From positions 124,001-188,000 of the forward strand of contig JABTUC010000003.1 in assembly GCA_015075545.1 (NCBI GenBank): a DNA stretch of 64,000 nt. Direction: 5' to 3'. The translations under genes were made by a program, and so were the position numbers. Below, piece after piece: positions 59,945 to 64,000 of this stretch; within the stretch, counting starts at the first letter, position 1, and each line of letters opens with the position of its first letter. The DNA comes from Ideonella sp. (GTDB lineage: Bacteria > Pseudomonadota > Gammaproteobacteria > Burkholderiales > Burkholderiaceae_C). Below the pieces are notes generated by a model, which was not told where the DNA came from, searched no databases, and saw nothing but the letters and a program-made list of their open reading frames with translations.

Positions 59945-59991
59945 GAGCTCTGCGCGGCGCGGCGGGCGGTGCCCGATGGGCGCCTCTACTG
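59945..59991 (+). repeat. 47-bp direct repeat, copy 1 (fliP-fliQ gap)
   Basis: Begins GAGCTCTGCGCGGCGCGG and ends CTACTG; 39 of 47 bases match copy 2. It starts 8 bp after the fliP stop. Confidence 0.75.
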
Positions 59992-60016
59992 AACCGATCG
60001 CTGGCAGCGAACACGT

Positions 60017-60063
60017 GAGCTCTGCGCGGCGCGGTGGACGGTGCCCGGCAGGGGCTCCTACTG
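60017..60063 (+). repeat. 47-bp direct repeat, copy 2 (fliP-fliQ gap)
   Basis: Same boundaries as copy 1 (GAGCTC...CTACTG), with a 25-bp spacer between copies. Confidence 0.75.
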
Positions 60064-60238
60064 TGGCGGTCGGCCCTGCGGGCCGACTTCGCTGCGATGC
60101 TCGCGCCACGAGGGCGGCTGCGGTACCGCCGTCCGCGGCGCTGAACGCGCCGCGAACCTCACGGCGTCCTCGCCGGTCCGTCGCCTGCGGCGCCGGACTC
60201 CCCCTCGCGTCGCTGCGCTTCTCGCCGCCCCACAAGTC

Positions 60239-60265
60239 GCCCCCACCGGGCACCGCCCACCGCGC
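60239..60265 (-). repeat. Inverted partial copy of the fliP-fliQ repeat core
   Basis: The reverse complement reads GCGCGGTGGGCGGTGCCCGG and continues TGGGGGC, matching 24 of 27 bases of the copy 2 core. Confidence 0.6.
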
Positions 60266-60662
60266 TGTGGCGCTCGTGGTGTTTGCCGACGCGTGCCACA
60301 GTGGTGCTGGCAAAGCCGGGGTCGGGTATGCGCCGGCAGCGACATTGCGCGGCGCTGAGGGCGAGTGTGGACGAGCGAGAGTCCCTGCGGACTCTCGCTC
60401 GCCTCACGAGCCGGCCCGGCCTGCAGGCCGGGCCGTGGAGCGCAGGGCCGAGGCGGGCGGGCGCGCAGCGCGCGCTTCCACCTCTGACTCGCCGCGATTG
60501 TCCGAGCGGAACGACCGCAGGGAGTGCAGCGAGTTTCGCGGCGCCGCCTCGGGCCGAGCACCGGAAGGGAGCCAGCCCGTAGGGCTGGCCGCCGTGCACG
60601 AGCGCCGGCGCGCACCCGGCCGCGGCTGTGCCTGCTCGATGCTCGCATGAGGTAGCCACGAC

Positions 60663-60932
60663 ATGGATGCACAACAAGTCTTCACGCTCGGACAGCAAGG
60701 CCTGATGCTCATGCTGATGGTCGCCGCGCCGGTGCTGCTCACCGTGCTGGTGGTCGGCCTCGTGGTCAGCGTGCTGCAGGCGGCCACGCAGATCAACGAG
60801 GCGACGCTGTCGTTCGTGCCGAAAGTGGTGGCCGCGATGGTGGTGCTCGCGGTGGCCGGGCCGTGGATGCTGACCACGCTGGTCGAGTTCATCCAGCGCA
60901 CGCTGCAGAGCATTCCCGGGGCGGTGGGTTGA
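60663..60932 (+). CDS. fliQ: Flagellar export gate protein FliQ
   Basis: 89 residues, two TM helices (LMLMLMVAAPVLLTVLVVGL and VAAMVVLAVAGPWMLTTLVE F) with the conserved loop SVLQAATQINEATLSFVPK. Part of the FliPQR export pore. Its distance from fliP is abnormal; whether it is transcribed from a promoter within the insertion is unknown. Confidence 0.97.
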   Translation: MDAQQVFTLGQQGLMLMLMVAAPVLLTVLVVGLVVSVLQAATQINEATLSFVPKVVAAMVVLAVAGPWMLTTLVEFIQRTLQSIPGAVG

Positions 60933-60963
60933 GTCGCACCGGCGAGCCTCGCGTCCGGGCACG

Positions 60964-61725
60964 ATGCTGACCTTCACCGACGCGCAGTTGCAGGCCTGGA
61001 TCGCGCCGCTGCTGTGGCCGTTTCTGCGCGCGCTGGCGCTGTTCACGTCGCTGCCGGTGCTCGGGCAGCGCATCGTGCCAGTGCGCGTGCGCATCGCGCT
61101 GGCGTTCTTCATCGCAGTGGCGGCGCAGGCCATGCTGCCGCCGATGCCCGCCGTGGCGCTGGACTCCACCGCTGCACTCTTGCTCGCCGTCCAGCAGGTC
61201 GTCATCGGGCTGGCGCTCGGCTTCGCGGTGCGCATCGTGTTCGCCGCGGTCGAGATGGCCGGCGAGATCGTCGGGCTGCAGATGGGCCTGAACTTCGCCA
61301 GCTTCTTCGACCCGGCCACCGCGTCGCAGACCAACGCCGCGGGGCGACTGTTCGGCGCGATGGTGGCGCTGCTGTTCATCGTGATCGACGGCCATCTGGC
61401 GGTGATCGCCGCGCTGGCGCGCAGCTTCGACGCCTTTCCGGTCGGCACCGACGTGCTCGGCTGGCTGCGCACGCTGCAGCCGCAGGTGTGGGGCGCCGAG
61501 GTGTTCCACCTCGGGCTTTGGATTGCGCTGCCACTGGTGGGCATGCTGCTGTTCGTCAACATCGTGCTCGGCGTCATCTCGCGCGTGGCGCCGCAGATCA
61601 ACGTGTTCGCGGTCGGCTTTCCGGTCACCGTGGCGGTGGGCCTGATCGGCATGCTGCTGACGCTGCCGATGCTGCAGTCGCCGTTCACGATGGCGCTCGA
61701 GCGCATGCTGACCCACTTCCGCTGA
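60964..61725 (+). CDS. fliR: Flagellar export gate protein FliR
   Basis: 253 residues, about six TM helices (FLRALALFTSLPVLGQRIVP; FIAVAAQAMLPPM; VVIGLALGFAVRIVFAAVEM; LLFIVIDGHLAVIAALARSF). The motif EIVGLQMGLNFASFFDPATA SQTNAAGRLF is FliR-specific. Completes the gate; 31 bp after fliQ. Last gene of the flagellar cluster. Confidence 0.97.
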   Translation: MLTFTDAQLQAWIAPLLWPFLRALALFTSLPVLGQRIVPVRVRIALAFFIAVAAQAMLPPMPAVALDSTAALLLAVQQVVIGLALGFAVRIVFAAVEMAGEIVGLQMGLNFASFFDPATASQTNAAGRLFGAMVALLFIVIDGHLAVIAALARSFDAFPVGTDVLGWLRTLQPQVWGAEVFHLGLWIALPLVGMLLFVNIVLGVISRVAPQINVFAVGFPVTVAVGLIGMLLTLPMLQSPFTMALERMLTHFR

Positions 61726-61909
61726 CGTGCGGAAGGCTCCCACGGCAGCGCGGCCTTGCGCCGCCAGGGGATCCCAGAGGACAGCCGGCAGTGTCGGGCG
61801 TTACCTGTGGCAACGGATGCGCTCTCGTCGGCACGCCGACCGGGCCCGCAAACCGACTGACACATCTGCGCACGCGGGTGCCGCTGGCGTCGGGCATGCT
61901 CGGCGGCAC

Positions 61910-63088
61910 ATGCCCATCGAATCTTCGCGCACACGCATCACCTGCCACCTCGGCGTGTTGATGCTGAGCGCCGCCATCGTCGCCTGCGGGGGCGGCTCGG
62001 CAGGCGTTGACGGCACGGGCGCAGCGCCGCCGCCGTCGCCAACCCCGACGCCGACACCACCACCGCCACCGCCACCGTCGAGCGGCACCGCGATGCTCGG
62101 CAGTTGCCCGGCGTTCCCCGCCAACGCGGTCTTCAACACCCGCATCGACGGCCTTCCGGCACACGCCAGCAGCAGCGCCTGGATCGCCGCGATCGGCGCG
62201 ACGCGCGCGCTGCACGCCGACTGGGGCAGCAACGACAACCCGGCGGCCAGCGACTACTACGGCATCCCGATGAACCTGCTCGCGGCGAGCAACCCGCAGA
62301 CCGACTGGCCTGCTATCTCGTTCACCGCCGACGGCGCGCCCGACGAAAGCGACTGCGCCATCGCCAACGGCAGCGGTGGCCACGATCTGATCCGCGACTG
62401 CACCTCGCGCCCGGCGGCGTCGCTGCGCTTTCCGATGCCGCGCGACGCGGTGATCGCGCTCGAAGGCGGTACGTGCAACGACCCCGGCACCTGCGGCGAC
62501 CGCCACGTGCTGGTGGTCGAGCAAGGTGCCTGCCGCCTGTGGGAGAGCTTCTATACCTACAAGGTCGCCGGCCAGTGGAGCGCGTACTCCACCGCCGCGT
62601 GGGATCTGAACAGCAACGCGATGCGGCCCGCCGGCTGGACATCGGGCGACGCCGCGGGCCTGCCGATCGCGCCGCTGCTGGCACGAGCCAGCGAAGCCTC
62701 CACCGGCGAGATCGCGCACGCGCTGCGCGTGACCTTCCGCGACGCGGTGCTGGCCAACACCTATGCCTGGCCCGCGCGCCACCGCGCGGGCAACAGCGCC
62801 GGCAGCATTCCGTTCGGCGCGCTGCTGCGCCTGAAGGCGAGCTTCGCGATCCCCGCCAACTGGACCCCGCAGGCCAAGGCGCTCGCCACAGCGATGCAGC
62901 GCTACGGCCTCTACGTGGCCGACATCGGCAGCGACCTCTACGTGCAGGGCGACCCGAGCGCGGCGTGGTCGTCGAGCACGGTGCCGCAGATCCAGACGCT
63001 GCGAATGAGCGACTTCGAGTTCGTCGAGCTCGGCCGCATCACGGGCGATTCGCGCTTCGACGGCAACTCGTACGCCGCGAGCTGGTAG
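61910..63088 (+). CDS. Secreted lipoprotein of unknown function
   Basis: 392 residues from ATG 61910. Signal peptide with lipobox IVAC (SAAIVACGGGS), so an outer-membrane or periplasmic lipoprotein. A Pro/Thr linker (PTPTPTPPPPPPP) is followed by a ~320-residue domain with NAVFNTRIDGLPAHASSSAW, YYGIPMNLL, GDRHVLVVEQGACRLWESFY and YAWPARHRAG. It resembles a family of secreted proteins of unknown function; I cannot assign an activity. 184 bp after fliR and probably unrelated to the flagellum. Confidence 0.75.
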   Translation: MPIESSRTRITCHLGVLMLSAAIVACGGGSAGVDGTGAAPPPSPTPTPTPPPPPPPSSGTAMLGSCPAFPANAVFNTRIDGLPAHASSSAWIAAIGATRALHADWGSNDNPAASDYYGIPMNLLAASNPQTDWPAISFTADGAPDESDCAIANGSGGHDLIRDCTSRPAASLRFPMPRDAVIALEGGTCNDPGTCGDRHVLVVEQGACRLWESFYTYKVAGQWSAYSTAAWDLNSNAMRPAGWTSGDAAGLPIAPLLARASEASTGEIAHALRVTFRDAVLANTYAWPARHRAGNSAGSIPFGALLRLKASFAIPANWTPQAKALATAMQRYGLYVADIGSDLYVQGDPSAAWSSSTVPQIQTLRMSDFEFVELGRITGDSRFDGNSYAASW

Positions 63089-63232
63089 CGCATCCGATGC
63101 CGGGGCGCCGGCAGCGCGGCGCCTTGCGCGATCTGCCGCTGCGCGGCCACGCTGGCACACTTGCGGCAACGCCCCGCGCGCCCGCGCGCTCACCGTGCGC
63201 GCACCGATCAGCCCGAACCAAGGAACTCCTCG

Positions 63233-63655
63233 ATGGCTCTCACTCTGGACCAGGCCAACCGCATCATCGCCGCCGCACTGGCGCGCTCAGCGCAAGGCGG
63301 CTACAAACCGATGGCGGTGGTGGTGCTCGACGACGCCGGCCACGTCAAGTCGGTGCAGCGGCAAGACGGCGCCAGCATGCTGCGCGTCGACATCGCCACC
63401 GGCAAGGCGTGGGCCGCGGTGGGCATGGGTGCTGCGTCGCGCGTGCTGACGCAGCGCGCCAAGGATCTGCCGGCGTTCTTCAACGCCATCGCCGCCAGCG
63501 CGCAGGGCAAGTTCATCCCGCAGACCGGCGCGGTGCTGATCAAGGACGCTGCGGGCCTTGTGCTCGGTGCGGTTGGCGCCAGCGGCGGCACCGGCGACGA
63601 AGACGAGCTGATCTGCGCCGCGGGCGTCGAGTCGGTCGGGCTGGTCGTGGGGTAG
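63233..63655 (+). CDS. GlcG/HbpS-family heme-binding-like protein
   Basis: 140 residues from ATG 63233 (AAGGA 9 bp upstream). MALTLDQANRIIAAALARSA, GYKPMAVVVLDDAGHVKSVQ RQDGAS, KAWAAVGMGAASRVL and GAVGASGGTGDEDELICAAG are the DUF336/GlcG/HbpS pattern. Family members include heme-binding HbpS and the GlcG protein of glycolate loci; the specific role is not clear. No signal peptide. Confidence 0.88.
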   Translation: MALTLDQANRIIAAALARSAQGGYKPMAVVVLDDAGHVKSVQRQDGASMLRVDIATGKAWAAVGMGAASRVLTQRAKDLPAFFNAIAASAQGKFIPQTGAVLIKDAAGLVLGAVGASGGTGDEDELICAAGVESVGLVVG

Positions 63656-63693
63656 CGACCTCGCAGCTCGCGGCAGCCGGGTACAGTGAGCGC

Positions 63694-64000
63694 ATGACGA
63701 GCACCGCTCCGATCGCAGTTCCGGCCCAGCCGCCCGTCGGTGCCTTCGACGGCGGTGCCGTCTTCGTCGAGGGTCGGTACGCGCCGCTGTCGGAGGGCAA
63801 GATCTCGCTGTTCGACTGGGGCTTCACGCGCTCGGACGCCACCTACGACGTGGCCAGCGCGCACAACGGCGCGTTCTTCCGCCTCGCCGACCACATCGAA
63901 CGCTTCTTCGCCAGCCTGGCCGAGCTGCGGCTGGCGATCCCGTACGACCGCGAGCAGCTGCGGCAGATCCTGCACGGCTGCGTGCGCGCCGGTGGCCTGA
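63694..64000 (+). CDS. Class IV PLP aminotransferase (partial, N-terminus)
   Basis: First 102 residues; the rest lies beyond the window. VFVEGRYAPLSEGKISLFDW GFTRSDATYDV and RLADHIERFFASLAELRLAI PYDREQL are the start of the BCAT/D-amino-acid transaminase family. The PLP lysine is beyond the end of the window. Specificity cannot be told. Confidence 0.85.
   Translation, partial: MTSTAPIAVPAQPPVGAFDGGAVFVEGRYAPLSEGKISLFDWGFTRSDATYDVASAHNGAFFRLADHIERFFASLAELRLAIPYDREQLRQILHGCVRAGGL

Larger units (their letters stand above)
59938..60662. other. 725-bp non-coding insertion between fliP and fliQ
   Basis: No credible gene: open frames here are rich in Arg/Pro/Ala with no domain motif and lie on both strands. 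It holds two 47-bp direct repeats and a partial inverted third copy, several long GC palindromes (e.g. GCGAGAGTCCC/GGACTCTCGC near 60390; CCGGCCTGCAGGCCGG near 60418-60433). It looks like assembled intergenic repeat material or the remains of a small mobile element. Confidence 0.7.

Noticed and set aside
60058-60672. 204-codon minus-strand frame inside the fliP-fliQ insertion
   Set aside because: Arg/Pro-rich, crosses repeats and palindromes, no RBS; considered as a transposase remnant but no motif supports it.
60159-61934. 591-codon minus-strand frame across the fliP-fliQ insertion and fliQ/fliR
   Set aside because: Antisense to fliQ and fliR; composition not protein-like; the part in the insertion has no conserved motif.
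1-64000. CRISPR arrays, tRNA/rRNA genes, prophage or transposase genes
   Set aside because: No regularly spaced repeats, cloverleaf or transposase/integrase motifs were seen on either strand.

Overview
The window is 64 kb of very GC-rich DNA dominated by a nearly complete flagellar gene cluster. The combination of an flhDC master regulator with FlhF and an FlhG-like protein, the flgA / flgBCDEFGHIJKL and flgMN blocks, PilZ/YcgR and many c-di-GMP proteins suggests a betaproteobacterium of the order Burkholderiales (Rubrivivax/Leptothrix-type lineage). That placement is inferred from gene content and codon use, not from a database search. No rRNA, tRNA, CRISPR, phage or insertion sequence was recognised.

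Layout. 1-4393 (minus): a signalling block read after flgL, consisting of an EAL-HDOD protein, an HPt protein, a REC-PAS-GGDEF-EAL protein and the start of another gene. 4418-15205 (minus): flgBCDEFGHIJKL, for rod, hook, L/P rings and junction. 15401-16956 (plus): flgA, then flgMN behind a sigma-28 promoter. 17143-19257 (plus): an orphan PAS histidine kinase. 19254-26965 (minus): flhB-flhA-flhF-flhG-like-fliA and a soluble chemoreceptor. 27079-29367 (minus): motA-motB-cheY. 29661-30559 (minus): flhDC. 30787-42827: a 12-kb sugar and glycosyltransferase island. 43124-48306 (plus): two short flagellins, fliD, fliS, fliT and ycgR. 48344-49287 (plus): two pseudopilin genes. 49427-49756 (minus): fliE. 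49959-61725 (plus): fliFGHIJK-LMNOPQR. 61910-64000 (plus): a lipoprotein, a GlcG/HbpS-like protein and a class IV aminotransferase cut by the window end.

How it works together. FlhDC should switch on the early operons (flgA/flgB, flhB, fliF, fliL). FliA (sigma-28), held back by FlgM, then drives late genes. Six sigma-28 promoters with a shared form (TCAAG in the -35, NCCGATAN as -10) can be read directly, upstream of flgM, cheY, motA, fliC1, fliD and fliS. The island beside the flagellins encodes an OGT-like transferase, several glycosyltransferases and methyltransferases, and an FdtA/FdtB-type 3-amino-sugar pathway with acyltransferases. It is best read as a flagellin glycosylation system.

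Most notable: an FlhG homologue that keeps the FlhF-activating DQAxxLR motif but has lost its P-loop; a 725-bp repeat-bearing insertion splitting fliP from fliQ; a cheY promoter whose -10 contains the motB stop codon; near-identical 5' ends of the two flagellin genes; GC-rich palindromic elements at flagellar gene junctions that affect the flgI start; and a pseudopilin pair inside the flagellar locus.
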